Positions 7,014-14,715 of a stretch of DNA of 21,354 bases are shown one piece after another. The notes below the pieces were generated by a model that saw only the letters and a list, made by a program, of their open reading frames with translations, was not told the origin of the DNA and ran no database searches. The position numbers were made by a program, and so were the translations under genes. Within the stretch, counting starts at the first letter, position 1, and each line of letters opens with the position of its first letter. Where the stretch lies: NCBI GenBank assembly GCA_041581335.1, contig JBFIDG010000019.1:1-21354 (forward strand), read 5' to 3'. Origin of the DNA: JBFGSX01 sp041581335 (GTDB taxonomy: Archaea > Thermoplasmatota > E2 > JACPAO01 > JAHFTW01).

Positions 7014-8436
7014 TGTTCTCTTCTTCGTTCCAGCCACTGCCCGCGCTGGGGTCCACGGGGCTCGCACGGGCGCCCTTGAAGAGCATGCGGTAGTATTTCT
7101 TCTGGAAGCCGAACTTCTCGTACAGCTTGATGGCGTTGGCGTTGTCCGTGTCCACGTGCAGGCTCAGGTCGCCATCCGTGACGCGGATCGCTTCCTCGAG
7201 CAGGATGCTGCCGACGCCTTTGCCGCGGGCGTTCGGGCCGACGGCGATGTAGCTCAGGTGGTAGCGTGGGAAGAACTCGCTCAGCTCCATGGGCGTCAGG
7301 ACGCAGTGCCCGAGCACGCCTTCGGCGTCGCTGGCTTCGATGACGAAGCCGTCCTTGAAGGCGGCATCCACGGCCTCGATCATTTCGTGGCTGGGGTCGC
7401 CGAAGCGGCCCAGGTGCTCTTGCAGCACCGCGATGAACGGTTGGAGGTCATCGGGCCGGCTCATGCGCTCCACGGCGACCTGCGGGCGGCCGCTGGTCAT
7501 GACGGCGACGACGCAGCTCTCGCGGTCGAAGTGGCCTTCGTCGGCGGCGGCGCGTAGGGCGGCGACAGCGGCGAGGCTGGCCGGGTGGGCTTCGACGCCG
7601 TCTTTGAGCAGGGCGGCGTGCAGCTCCATCAGCTCCTCGTCCGGGAATCCGTACGCGGAACCCCGGCTGTCTTGGATGGCGGTCAGGCATGCGGTGCCGT
7701 CGAGGGCGTCCCAATTGACCAAGGGCTCGTTGACCTCGGTCTCGGTGATGGAACGGGGGTCGAGGGGGGTGCAGCGTTCTTGGTTGCGGCTGAACGAGGT
7801 GATGACAGGGTTCTGGCCTTGGCTGCTGCCGCCGAAGAACGCCGGCATCTCATTGGCGCGGCCTTGCGCCCATGCGGTGCGGAAACCGAGGTGGACGCCC
7901 GCGAGGGTCGAGCCGTTGCCGATGGGGGCGCCGACGGCGGCGGGGGTCTTGCCGAGGCGCTGGACGATCTCTTCGGCGATGCGGCTGTAACCGGCCAATG
8001 TGCGCAGGGTGTTGGGTCCGCCGGGGTTGGCGTCGAACAGTTCTTGCTCGGTGGCGTAGGCGCGGCTGGCGACGACGGCATCCTCGTAGGCTCCGGGGGC
8101 GCGGTGCACGGTGGCACCGAGCTCTTCCATCAATGCGATACGTTCGCCGCGGAAGTCCTCGGGCACGAAGACATGGCATTCGAGGTCGTAGACATACGCG
8201 GCGTGGGCGATCGCGACACCGAAGTTGCCGCAGGAGCCGACGCTGACGCCCTTGGCGCCGTGGGCCGCTGCGTCACCCAGTTCAAGCCTCGCGATGCGGT
8301 CCTTCTGCGTGCCGGTCGGGTTGGCACCCTCCATCTTGAGGCGTAGCCCGGGCAGGCCGACCAGGGCGGCGAGATGGGGGGCCTTCAGAAGGGGAGTGTC
8401 ACCGACGCGGCGGCGGAGGGTCGTTCTTGCGTCCAT
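7003..8436 (-). CDS. Threonine-synthase-like PLP enzyme fused to a GNAT acetyltransferase
   Basis: This is a 477-residue two-domain protein. Residues 1 to about 320 form a fold-type II PLP enzyme close to threonine synthase: GANPTGTQKDR places the PLP lysine at Lys45, GSCGNFGVA at 67-75 corresponds to the substrate/PLP asparagine loop, and GAPIGNGSTLAG is the phosphate-binding glycine loop. Residues from about 330 to 460 form a GNAT domain, with YIAVGPNARGKGVGSILLEE for acetyl-CoA binding and NANAIKLYEKFGFQKKYYRM at the end. Such a fusion could make an amino acid by beta or gamma replacement and then N-acetylate it, for example as a compatible solute or signal; this is inference. It does not look like the cell's normal threonine synthase, because the N-terminus is short and the loop is GSCGNFG. 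Start ATG 8436. Confidence 0.8.
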   Translation of the reverse strand: MDARTTLRRRVGDTPLLKAPHLAALVGLPGLRLKMEGANPTGTQKDRIARLELGDAAAHGAKGVSVGSCGNFGVAIAHAAYVYDLECHVFVPEDFRGERIALMEELGATVHRAPGAYEDAVVASRAYATEQELFDANPGGPNTLRTLAGYSRIAEEIVQRLGKTPAAVGAPIGNGSTLAGVHLGFRTAWAQGRANEMPAFFGGSSQGQNPVITSFSRNQERCTPLDPRSITETEVNEPLVNWDALDGTACLTAIQDSRGSAYGFPDEELMELHAALLKDGVEAHPASLAAVAALRAAADEGHFDRESCVVAVMTSGRPQVAVERMSRPDDLQPFIAVLQEHLGRFGDPSHEMIEAVDAAFKDGFVIEASDAEGVLGHCVLTPMELSEFFPRYHLSYIAVGPNARGKGVGSILLEEAIRVTDGDLSLHVDTDNANAIKLYEKFGFQKKYYRMLFKGARASPVDPSAGSGWNEEENITV

Positions 8437-8505
8437 GACCCATGGCTTCCTTCAAGTTACTTAGACCCTGGCATGAAAACACGTATTGAAAACCAAATCA
8501 ATGGG

Positions 8506-8907
8506 CTATTGATTGGCGCGTACCAGGTTCCACGGATTTCCGTCCGGGTCGCGGATGATCGCGCTGCGGCCCCAGGGTAGGTCTTCCGGTTCCGACACGA
8601 CCGTGCCTCCGGCGGCCTTGACCTGTGCACATGCCGACTCGACATCGTCGGCGGCCACCACGGTCATGTTGTTGTCGCCGGCCTTGGGGGGCTCGCGGCC
8701 AGGCATCGCCATGGGCAATTGGAGCGCGATCTCCAGGTCATCGCCCGGGATGCCGATGGTCACGAAGCGCATCGCCTGGCCAGCCATCTCGAACTCCTTG
8801 TCGCCCCGGATCTCGGTGCCGAACGCCTGCGCGTAGAACGCGATGGCCCTGTCCTGGTCGTTGACGATCAGCGTCATGTGGCTGACGCGCTTGATGGACT
8901 GGCCCAT
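8506..8907 (-). CDS. VOC-family (glyoxalase/bleomycin-resistance-like) protein
   Basis: The 133-residue protein has the paired beta-alpha-beta-beta-beta pattern of the VOC superfamily. The first half is RVSHMTLIVNDQDRAIAFY, with His at the first metal-ligand position. The second half ends WGRSAIIRDPDGNPWNLV, the usual closing strand but with Trp-Asn where many enzymes have a metal-binding Glu. A complete metal site is therefore not certain. Close relatives are annotated as glyoxalase-like proteins of unknown substrate. I chose ATG 8907; the open frame upstream is Arg-rich and overlaps the ATP-grasp gene. Confidence 0.8.
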   Translation of the reverse strand: MGQSIKRVSHMTLIVNDQDRAIAFYAQAFGTEIRGDKEFEMAGQAMRFVTIGIPGDDLEIALQLPMAMPGREPPKAGDNNMTVVAADDVESACAQVKAAGGTVVSEPEDLPWGRSAIIRDPDGNPWNLVRANQ

Positions 8908-8960
8908 GCGCCACAACAGGTCCTGTCGGACATGAATCCTCCGCGACCCCGTGCGGGTGC

Positions 8961-9836
8961 TCAGGCGCGCAGCGCCACGCAGACGGCATCGGCGAACCGA
9001 TCCACGGATGCAGGGTGGTAGCGGAAGAACAACTCGGGCTCGATCATCTCCAACTCCATCAACACGAAGCCTAGCCCCGGGTCGTCGACGCCATCGACGC
9101 GGGCAAACACGGCGTCGGGCTGGTCGCGCATGATGGCATCCGCCGCCTTGCGGACATGGGCTGGCGGTGTCGCCGGCGCGCTCGTGGCCTTGTGTTCCTC
9201 CTGGACGCGGATGTCTCCTTCGGCCGGGCGCTTGAGCACAGCGTGGGAGTACACGCCGCCGAAGTACAGCAGCGACCATTCGCCGGCCCGGATGCTTTCG
9301 AGCTTCGGCTGCACCAGGCACGCGCCTCGTGGGCGCGCGGACCAACCGTCGCTCCACGTGTTGCCGCTGAGATCGAAATCATGGACGGCGCCGTCCCGTT
9401 CGACGACGACGAGGCCCTCGGCACCGGCGCCATGCACCGGCTTGGCGACGGCGGCGGCCCAGCCTTCGCTGTCTGCCAAGGCCGCGACGCGGGCCGGGTC
9501 GAAGGCATCGAAGATCGTCGTGGGGATGATGGCGTGGCCCTGGGCTTCGATGTCGAGCAGGTACCGTTTGTCGAGGTTGCGGCGCATCACATCGGTCGGA
9601 TTGATGCATGTCGCGCCTGCGGCGTCGAGCCGGTCGAACCAACCCAGGAACCCGTCCATGTCGAGCGTGTAATCCCAGACTGAGCGGACCAACACCGGGT
9701 CGCTGCCCTCGATGTCCTGCCAGGCCACACCCTCGGCTTCTATACCGCGGGCAGCGAACGCGTCTGGCAGCGGCGCATCGTCATGGAAGTAGGGTGCCAG
9801 CTTGCGGCAAGTGGCAATGCGCAACGTCATGGCCAT
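8961..9836 (-). CDS. ATP-grasp ligase of the DcsG-like group
   Basis: The 291-residue protein resembles the ATP-grasp group that includes DcsG of D-cycloserine synthesis. Landmarks are VRSVWDYTLDMDGFLGWFDR (about 50-69), INPTDVMRRNLDKRYLLDIE (about 79-98), the nucleotide-binding strand AAAVAKPVHGAGAEGLVVVE (about 127-146), AGEWSLLYFGGVYSHAVLKR, and VLMELEMIEPELFF, whose acidic residues bind Mg-ATP. It should activate a carboxylate as an acyl phosphate and join it to an amine. No neighbour reveals the substrate. The start is ATG 9836, with a second ATG two codons later. It lies 53 bases upstream of the VOC gene and may share a transcript with it. Confidence 0.8.
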   Translation of the reverse strand: MAMTLRIATCRKLAPYFHDDAPLPDAFAARGIEAEGVAWQDIEGSDPVLVRSVWDYTLDMDGFLGWFDRLDAAGATCINPTDVMRRNLDKRYLLDIEAQGHAIIPTTIFDAFDPARVAALADSEGWAAAVAKPVHGAGAEGLVVVERDGAVHDFDLSGNTWSDGWSARPRGACLVQPKLESIRAGEWSLLYFGGVYSHAVLKRPAEGDIRVQEEHKATSAPATPPAHVRKAADAIMRDQPDAVFARVDGVDDPGLGFVLMELEMIEPELFFRYHPASVDRFADAVCVALRA

Positions 9837-9891
9837 GGGTAGGGGTTTCCTGGCGGCGTCGTGGCGTGGCCTCGTGGCGGTCGCACGAGCA

Positions 9892-10761
9892 CTAGGCGTA
9901 GTGGTCCGCAGTGCCCTTGACCGTGAAGGACACCTGAGGCGAGAACGTCGAGCAGATTTCGCCGCGCACGGTGTAGTCGCCGCCGGGCAGGCTCAGGTCA
10001 GCCGCGTCTAGGATGAGGTTGGCGCTGCCGCCGGAACGGGCCGCCTTGGCGACCTGCGCGCCTTCGGCGTCAAAGACGTAGAGCCTGTAGACGATGTCTA
10101 GGGCTACGCCGGTCCAAGCGGGGTCCAGCTCGAGGTGCATGGTTTGGGTGACCGTGTCTGCTGGGAAGCTGACCGCGTGGTCAGCGGCCTTGCAACCGTT
10201 CGCCCATGTCTCTGCGGCGCGGCTGAACGCGATCGTGGTACTGCTGACGAGACTCGGCTCGGGAGCGATCATGTCGGCGACCGTCAGCATGAATTCGGCG
10301 TAGCCGGTGGCGTTCTCGCCCGCCAACTGAAGGGTGACTGTGTGGTTGCCCGGCGTGAACATGAAAACCGCTTGCATGCCTTCGGCCGTGGCGCTGGGCA
10401 TCACTGTCCCGTTGGCCGTAGTGTTGTCCGGCGCCGTCCCGTTGAATGCCGACCATGTGAACACGTCGGCTTGAGTGCCGTTAGCGTCGAATGTGATGTT
10501 GGTGCCGGCGGGGATGTGGAACGTGCCATTGACGGCCTCGGTGAGGTTACCGTCCACCGTGATCGCGACGACCGCGACGATGTCGGCCACCGTCACATTG
10601 GCAGCGATGGTGCCGTTGCCGTCCGTGGGGGCTTCGCCGTGGGGCTGGGCGTCGTCGTCATCGAATGAAGCATCGTTACCGAGCTGTTCGCCTACATCGG
10701 CGCAACCGGACAATCCAATCATGAGCAAGGCCACCATGGTGACCTTCCAAGCATCGACCAT
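9892..10761 (-). CDS. Secreted lipoprotein, heavily sequon-bearing
   Basis: The 289-residue protein starts at ATG 10761 with a signal peptide ending in the lipobox MIGLSGC (Cys19). The start is supported by a TATA-like box 22-39 bases upstream. An acidic, Asp-rich linker follows, then beta-rich domains: about 55-180 with many NGT, NVT, NLT and NTT sequons, and a C-terminal half ending SLPGGDYTVRGEICSTFSPQ. The layout (lipobox, acidic linker, Ig/PKD-like sandwich, C-terminal domain with two cysteines) parallels the lipoprotein at 3907, so the two are probably distant paralogues on the cell surface. Function is unknown. Confidence 0.75.
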   Translation of the reverse strand: MVDAWKVTMVALLMIGLSGCADVGEQLGNDASFDDDDAQPHGEAPTDGNGTIAANVTVADIVAVVAITVDGNLTEAVNGTFHIPAGTNITFDANGTQADVFTWSAFNGTAPDNTTANGTVMPSATAEGMQAVFMFTPGNHTVTLQLAGENATGYAEFMLTVADMIAPEPSLVSSTTIAFSRAAETWANGCKAADHAVSFPADTVTQTMHLELDPAWTGVALDIVYRLYVFDAEGAQVAKAARSGGSANLILDAADLSLPGGDYTVRGEICSTFSPQVSFTVKGTADHYA

Positions 10762-10782
10762 GAGCGTCGACGAGAACGGGCC

Positions 10783-10800
10783 TGTATAAGCGTTGAGGCG
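10783..10800 (-). promoter_or_regulatory. BRE/TATA-like promoter of the lipoprotein gene
   Basis: On the minus strand this reads CGCCTCAACGCTTATACA and lies 22-39 bases upstream of ATG 10761. That fits a TATA box feeding a leaderless message. It is nearly the same as the element at 3777-3794, including the bases before the TATA core. Confidence 0.6.
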
Positions 10801-10874
10801 CTCCTCGGGAGGTGTCTGGTCGCCGCAATTCGTCACCCGTTCTTCGCGCCGGCGTCGATGGGATGCGGGCGGTT

Positions 10875-11540
10875 TCAAGCGTCAAGATTGCGCGTCGCCT
10901 CACGCAACGTCAACGCCGACAGATCGTCCTTGTGCTCAGTCACGAACTTCTCCGTCCACTCCGGGCGGACCTTGGCGATCTCGCGTAAGACCCACCCCAA
11001 GGCTTTGCGGATGAACTCGTCTTCGTGGGCAAGGTTCGGCTTGGCGAGGTTGGCCCAGCGCCCGGGGTTGCCTTTGCCGGCGCGCAGTTCCTTCAGATCG
11101 GCCAGCAACGCCGCGCGGCGTAGCCAGAAATCGTCGTCCGTCGCCCAACGCGCCAGGGTCGCGTAGTCGGGCTTGGCCCGGGGTAGGACATGGATGGCCA
11201 TCTGGTCGACGAGCGCCCAGGTGTGGCTGTCGCGCAGGATGCGCTCAAGGTGGGTCGTGGCGTCGTCGCCGAGCGTCGCGCGCTCCAGGTAGAACGACAG
11301 GACTGAGCGCACGTCGAAGATCCCGGTGGCCCATGCGGCATGCACCAAGGCCCAGGGGTCGGCCCTGACCTCCGGGTACTCTGCCAGCAACCACTTGGCG
11401 ATCTTGCGGGCGTCCGGCACGCTCACGCCCAGGTGCTCGAGATCCGATCTCAGGTAGGCCTGGTCATGCTCGCTGCGCTCCTCCGACCCCATCTCGGCGA
11501 CCTTGTCGAGCAAGGCGCCCAGGACATCGTCGATAGACAC
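10875..11540 (-). CDS. AlkD-like DNA alkylation repair glycosylase
   Basis: This 221-residue all-helical protein fits the HEAT-repeat DNA glycosylase family (DNA_alkylation_repair), which removes N3- and N7-alkylated purines without flipping the base. Family landmarks are YLRSDLEHLGVSVPDARKIA near 30-49, DDDFWLRRAALLADLKELR near 135-153 (the aromatic and acidic residues around the lesion), and FIRKALGWVLREIAKVRPEW followed by LSALTLREATRNL at the end. Start is GTG 11540, one base after the acyl-CoA dehydrogenase stop, so the two are probably co-transcribed. The functional link between the two is not obvious. Confidence 0.85.
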   Translation of the reverse strand: MSIDDVLGALLDKVAEMGSEERSEHDQAYLRSDLEHLGVSVPDARKIAKWLLAEYPEVRADPWALVHAAWATGIFDVRSVLSFYLERATLGDDATTHLERILRDSHTWALVDQMAIHVLPRAKPDYATLARWATDDDFWLRRAALLADLKELRAGKGNPGRWANLAKPNLAHEDEFIRKALGWVLREIAKVRPEWTEKFVTEHKDDLSALTLREATRNLDA

Positions 11541-11541
11541 G

Positions 11542-12723
11542 TCAGTCCTTCAGTCCCGTGATGAGTCGGCCCAAGATGAGGCGTTGGATCTGGTTGGTGC
11601 CTTCGTAGATGCCGAGCACTTTGGCGTCACGCCAGTAGCGCTCGACGGGGAAGTCATCCGTGTAACCATTGGCGCCGTGCACCTGGATGGCGTCTTCGCA
11701 GACCTTGAGGCTCATTTCGGCGACGAACAGTTTGGCGCGGCTGACCGCCTGCGTCCACTCGTCCCGGGTGCAGTCGCCGCGGTCGTATGCTTCACGCATA
11801 CGCGCCGCATGCCAGACCAGCAAGCGGCCGGCTTGGATGTTGACGTCCATCTCGGCGAGCATCGCCTGCACGAGCTGGTAGCGGCCGATGGGGCGTCCGA
11901 ACGCTTCGCGCTCGGTGGCGTACTTGACGGCTGCATCCATGGCGGCTTGGGCGATGCCGACGCCGCCCGCCGCCACGCTGAGGCGCCCGTGGTTCAGTAC
12001 GAACATGGCGTTCTTCCAGCCGTCCCCTTCGTTGCCGATGAGGTTGGCGGCGGGGATGCGGCAGTCGTTGAACGCCAAGGTGGCGGTCGGGCTGCTGCGT
12101 AGGCCGAGCTTGTTCTTGCTCTCGATGGCGATCACGTCGAAGCCGGGGGTGCCTTTCTCGACGAGGAAGCAAGAGATGCCCTTGTGGCGCAGTTCGGGGT
12201 TGGTCTTGGCGTAGACGATGACGTAGTCGGCGAGGCCGCCGTTGCTGATCCAGGCCTTCTGGCCGTTCAGGACATACTCGTCGCCCTCCTTGCGCGCCGT
12301 CGTCTGCATGCCGGCCGCGTCGCTGCCGCTGCCGGGTTCGGTGATGGCCCACGCGCCGAGCTTCTTGCCGACGGACATGTCTGGGAGCCAGCGGTCCTTC
12401 TGTTCCTGGCTGGCGTGGTACTTGATGGTGGAGCCTGCGAGGCTGCCGTGGACGCTGATACTGGTGCGGAGGCTGCTGCAGCCCTTGGCGAGCTCCTCGG
12501 TGAGGATGGCGTAGCTGACCGCGTCGAGGCCGCCGCCCCCGTATTCCGTGGGGAAAGGCGAGCCCAGCAGACCCTGAGCAGCCATCTTCTCGTAGATGTC
12601 GAAGGGGTGGTCGCCATCGCGTTCCCATTGCTGGACGAAAGGCTCGATCTCCTTCTGCACGAAGGCCCGCGTCATGTCGCGGATCATCTTCTGCTCATCC
12701 GTGAGGGTGAAGTCTACTACCAC
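11542..12723 (-). CDS. Acyl-CoA dehydrogenase
   Basis: This 393-residue flavoenzyme forms a 2,3-double bond in an acyl-CoA and passes electrons to ETF. It shows the N-terminal helical domain (FTLTDEQKMIRDMTRAFV), the FAD motif WAITEPGSGSDAAGMQTTA, the adenine region KAWISNGGLADYVIVYAK, and the C-terminal helices ending VERYWRDAKVLGIYEGTNQI. The glutamate in YEGTNQIQR is the catalytic base position of short/medium-chain type enzymes. I choose GTG 12723 as start because a TATA-like box ends 22 bases upstream; a TTG six codons earlier is the alternative. Chain-length or branched-chain preference cannot be read safely. Confidence 0.93.
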   Translation of the reverse strand: MVVDFTLTDEQKMIRDMTRAFVQKEIEPFVQQWERDGDHPFDIYEKMAAQGLLGSPFPTEYGGGGLDAVSYAILTEELAKGCSSLRTSISVHGSLAGSTIKYHASQEQKDRWLPDMSVGKKLGAWAITEPGSGSDAAGMQTTARKEGDEYVLNGQKAWISNGGLADYVIVYAKTNPELRHKGISCFLVEKGTPGFDVIAIESKNKLGLRSSPTATLAFNDCRIPAANLIGNEGDGWKNAMFVLNHGRLSVAAGGVGIAQAAMDAAVKYATEREAFGRPIGRYQLVQAMLAEMDVNIQAGRLLVWHAARMREAYDRGDCTRDEWTQAVSRAKLFVAEMSLKVCEDAIQVHGANGYTDDFPVERYWRDAKVLGIYEGTNQIQRLILGRLITGLKD

Positions 12724-12744
12724 GCCCTGCGGATTTCGCAATAC

Positions 12745-12755
12745 GGGATAAAGGG
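12745..12755 (-). promoter_or_regulatory. TATA-like box of the acyl-CoA dehydrogenase gene
   Basis: The minus strand reads CCCTTTATCCC, centred about 27 bases upstream of GTG 12723. The TTTAT core and the spacing fit an archaeal promoter for a leaderless message. Confidence 0.4.
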
Positions 12756-12762
12756 TGGGAGT

Positions 12763-13017
12763 CTACTTGACGAGGTAGACGTCCGCCTTCTCGTGGACGG
12801 GTTCGTCGACCCAGAGGCCGACGTGTTGGCCTTTGCGTCCCTTCTTGATCGGCTGCTTGTCGAGTTGTAGGCTCTCCACGGTCTCCGTGAGGTCGGTGCC
12901 GTGGCCGACGATATGGATGCGGTCGCCTACCTTCAGGCCCCGGTCTTCCAGGTTCACGGTGGCCGCATGGGCCTTGGGGTAGTAGTGCTCGATCGTGCCG
13001 ACGTGTTTCTCAGGCAT
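12763..13017 (-). CDS. EF-Tu domain 2-like small protein
   Basis: The 84-residue protein is a single beta-barrel like domain 2 of translation factors and is also related to the C-terminal domain of some U32 peptidases. Typical features are VGTIEHYYPKAHAATVNLED, then LKVGDRIHIVGHGTDLTETV, ESLQLDKQPIKKGRKGQHVG and VHEKADVYLVK. Stand-alone copies are common in archaea, and their role is not established. It lacks a GTPase domain, so it is not itself a translation factor. Start ATG 13017. It precedes the acyl-CoA dehydrogenase gene by 39 bases, though that gene seems to have its own promoter. Confidence 0.8.
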   Translation of the reverse strand: MPEKHVGTIEHYYPKAHAATVNLEDRGLKVGDRIHIVGHGTDLTETVESLQLDKQPIKKGRKGQHVGLWVDEPVHEKADVYLVK

Positions 13018-13176
13018 GCCTGAAGCTGCGTCGGCAGAGGGTTTGCCGGTGTCGGTGCCGGACTCTTGGGCGGGTGTGCCCGTGGCCAGCCGGCCTACGT
13101 CGTGGCACGGACATTCCGTGGCGGCGCCGGGGTCTGGGGCGGCCCGTGTGCCGCGGCGTGCGCCTTGATGTTTGGC

Positions 13177-13365
13177 TCAGCGCTGGGGCTTGATCACGGG
13201 CTCGACGCGACCGTTGGCCGCGGGCTGACCCTCGCGCATCTTGTCGGCCGCCCAGCTGATGGCGGCGGCCCAGGCGGCGGTGTATGCCAGGGGGATGACG
13301 ACGTGCTTGACGGTGAACTTACCTGTCTTCCAGGTGACTTTGGCTGCGAACTTCACAAGGCCCAT
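13177..13365 (-). CDS. Small single-helix membrane protein, 62 aa
   Basis: The ATG at 13365 opens a 62-codon gene supported by a textbook TATA box 22-33 bases upstream and a GGTGAT sequence just before the start. The N-terminus is basic (about five Lys in the first 20 residues), followed by a hydrophobic helix at about 22-40 and a short polar tail ending VEPVIKPQR. The open frame extends far upstream, but there it runs antisense to the dioxygenase gene and is not coding. I do not recognise the family. The protein is divergent from the catabolic cluster, with 111 bases between the start codons. Confidence 0.55.
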   Translation of the reverse strand: MGLVKFAAKVTWKTGKFTVKHVVIPLAYTAAWAAAISWAADKMREGQPAANGRVEPVIKPQR

Positions 13366-13386
13366 ACTATCACCTTCGTGCCAGAC

Positions 13387-13398
13387 AAATATAAATCC
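13387..13398 (-). promoter_or_regulatory. TATA box of the 62-aa membrane protein gene
   Basis: The minus strand reads GGATTTATATTT in a GC-rich background, centred 27 bases upstream of ATG 13365. It is the clearest TATA element in the window. Confidence 0.65.
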
Positions 13399-13433
13399 AT
13401 GCGCAAACCCCCGGGCTTGGGCCACAAAGGCAA

Positions 13434-13442
13434 GCATAATCA
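13434..13442 (+). promoter_or_regulatory. Possible TATA box of the catabolic cluster
   Basis: GCATAATCA is the only AT-rich TATA-like element before the heme oxygenase gene and is centred 39 bases upstream of ATG 13477. Transcription would then start near 13464, leaving a short leader that contains the ribosome-binding-like GGGTGA just before the ATG. Confidence 0.4.
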
Positions 13443-13476
13443 CCGATGCCGTTGTCGGTTTTTGTACATCGGGTGA

Positions 13477-14211
13477 ATGATGAATTCCAGTCCAGGCCAC
13501 GGTTGCCCAGTAAACCACGCAGGACCGGCGCTCAGCGGCGTCGGCGACACCGATTACGAACGCTACCTCCAGGTGGATGCCCTGTTGACCCTCCAGAAGG
13601 AGCCGGCAGACATGGCACACCCGGATGAGATGATGTTCACCGTCGTCCACCAGGCGTTCGAACTCTGGCTCAAGCTCGTCCGGTTCGAGATGGAGCGGGT
13701 CAAGGGATTCCTCGACGGCGGCAACCTGTACACTGCGGTGCGCTTGCTCCGCCGTTGCCGCAAGGTCATCCATGGCAACAAGACCCACTTGGCCATCTTC
13801 GATACCATGGCCCCCAACGATTTCCACAGCGTCCGGCGGCAACTCGGCACCGGTAGCGGTTCTGAATCCCCGGGCTTCCGGGCAATCCAGCGCGAGGCCC
13901 CCACCGTCTGGCCCCACGTGGAGGCCCTTCTGGAACGGGAAGGCGAGACCCTCGAGGCGATCTACCTCAAGGCCGGCCACCGGAGCGACCTCTTCGCCCT
14001 GCTCGAGGCCATGACGGACTTCGACCAAGAGTTCAGCCTGTGGCGCCAAGCCCACCTGCAACTCGTCAAGCGCATCATCGGCCGTGACGTCAAGAGCCTC
14101 AAAGGCTACGCCGTGCACCAACTCGAAGAGGACATCCAGCAGAGCCTCTGGCCTGCGATCTGGAAGGTCCGCGAGACGGTCACCATGGCCGAAGGCACCA
14201 GCCCCGAGTAG
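13477..14211 (+). CDS. Tryptophan 2,3-dioxygenase-superfamily heme oxygenase
   Basis: The 244-residue protein belongs to the tryptophan 2,3-dioxygenase superfamily, whose classical member opens the indole ring to N-formylkynurenine. Visible family motifs are YERYLQVDALLTLQ (about 27-40), DEMMFTVVHQAFELWLKL with the distal His58, DTMAPNDFHSVRRQL with Arg120 at the position that binds the substrate carboxylate, SGSESPGFRAIQ, and LWRQAHLQLVKRIIG with the heme ligand His193. The usual GTGGSSG active-site loop after IIG is replaced by RDVKSLKG, so the substrate may not be tryptophan itself; relatives in this superfamily hydroxylate tyrosine or indole derivatives. ATG 13480 is an alternative start. 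It heads the catabolic cluster. Confidence 0.85.
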   Translation: MMNSSPGHGCPVNHAGPALSGVGDTDYERYLQVDALLTLQKEPADMAHPDEMMFTVVHQAFELWLKLVRFEMERVKGFLDGGNLYTAVRLLRRCRKVIHGNKTHLAIFDTMAPNDFHSVRRQLGTGSGSESPGFRAIQREAPTVWPHVEALLEREGETLEAIYLKAGHRSDLFALLEAMTDFDQEFSLWRQAHLQLVKRIIGRDVKSLKGYAVHQLEEDIQQSLWPAIWKVRETVTMAEGTSPE

Positions 14212-14690
14212 GGGCGTCGGCCAAGTCCGGCCCGCCAGCAGGTCAACGCCCAGACGGGCTCGCCGGGGGGCCACGATGCGCGTGGCGCGCCAAAGCAGTG
14301 GTTCCGGCCATGGTCCGCCCGAACCCCTGCGAACGCCTCGCGCCAGCGACCTCTGCGGCCGGCCGGCCCCTGGAGGGAGACCTCCCCTGCGGGCAAGTGC
14401 CTGCGCCGAAAAGCATAGGACCTTCGGTGACAAACAAGGAGTTGCCACTTGATTGTGGCTCCCAAATCAGCCAGGTGGAAGGAACGACCTACCCTCCTTC
14501 CAAGCCCACACCGCAAGGTGCCGGCTAACTGAACCAAGGGCTCTTACGAGTTCAGGGAACAACCTGACTGTTATCCGCACCGAGGTGAAATTCACGCGGA
14601 GGGAACGCACTACGCCTGAAGGTCGTCCACCAGACTTAGTGCTTAGATTCACGCGCTCAGATGGCGCCTTTGGAACCCAACCTTTCTTGT
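14212..14690 (+). ncRNA. Candidate structured RNA between oxygenase genes (class unknown)
   Basis: No protein-like frame is seen in this 480-base gap, and the part after 14400 is clearly less GC-rich than the genes. Read on the plus strand it forms a string of hairpins: 14270-14286 (6 bp), 14372-14385 (5 bp, GAGA loop), 14404-14429 (7 bp), 14445-14478 (two stems of 5 bp), 14479-14499, 14503-14526 (CACC-GCAA-GGTG inside AGCC/GGCT), 14529-14555 (6 bp), 14574-14600, and 14607-14642, a nested hairpin with a 6-bp outer stem and two symmetric internal loops. A T-rich tract (CCTTTCTT, 14681-14688) follows, as for an archaeal terminator. I could not match RNase P RNA, SRP RNA or rRNA. It could instead be a long leader of the monooxygenase gene. 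The ends are approximate. Confidence 0.4.
14681..14688 (+). terminator. T-rich tract at the end of the hairpin region
   Basis: CCTTTCTT follows the hairpin series and precedes the monooxygenase start by 27 bases. It could end the candidate RNA, or act as a weak promoter-proximal element for the next gene. Confidence 0.25.
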
Positions 14691-14715
14691 GTCCCCGTCG
14701 GTGCCACGGCGTTCC

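Noticed and set aside
13366..14448. Long upstream extension of the 62-aa membrane protein
   Set aside because: It is antisense to the heme oxygenase gene, and a TATA box plus ribosome-binding-like site support the short form starting at 13365.
14212..14690. RNase P RNA, SRP RNA or rRNA fragment
   Set aside because: Some short strings look similar (CCGGCTAAC as in 16S rRNA, a CAGA...CTTA string as in RNase P), but the conserved RNase P P4 strands, the SRP helix 8 GGAA core and extended rRNA matches are missing.
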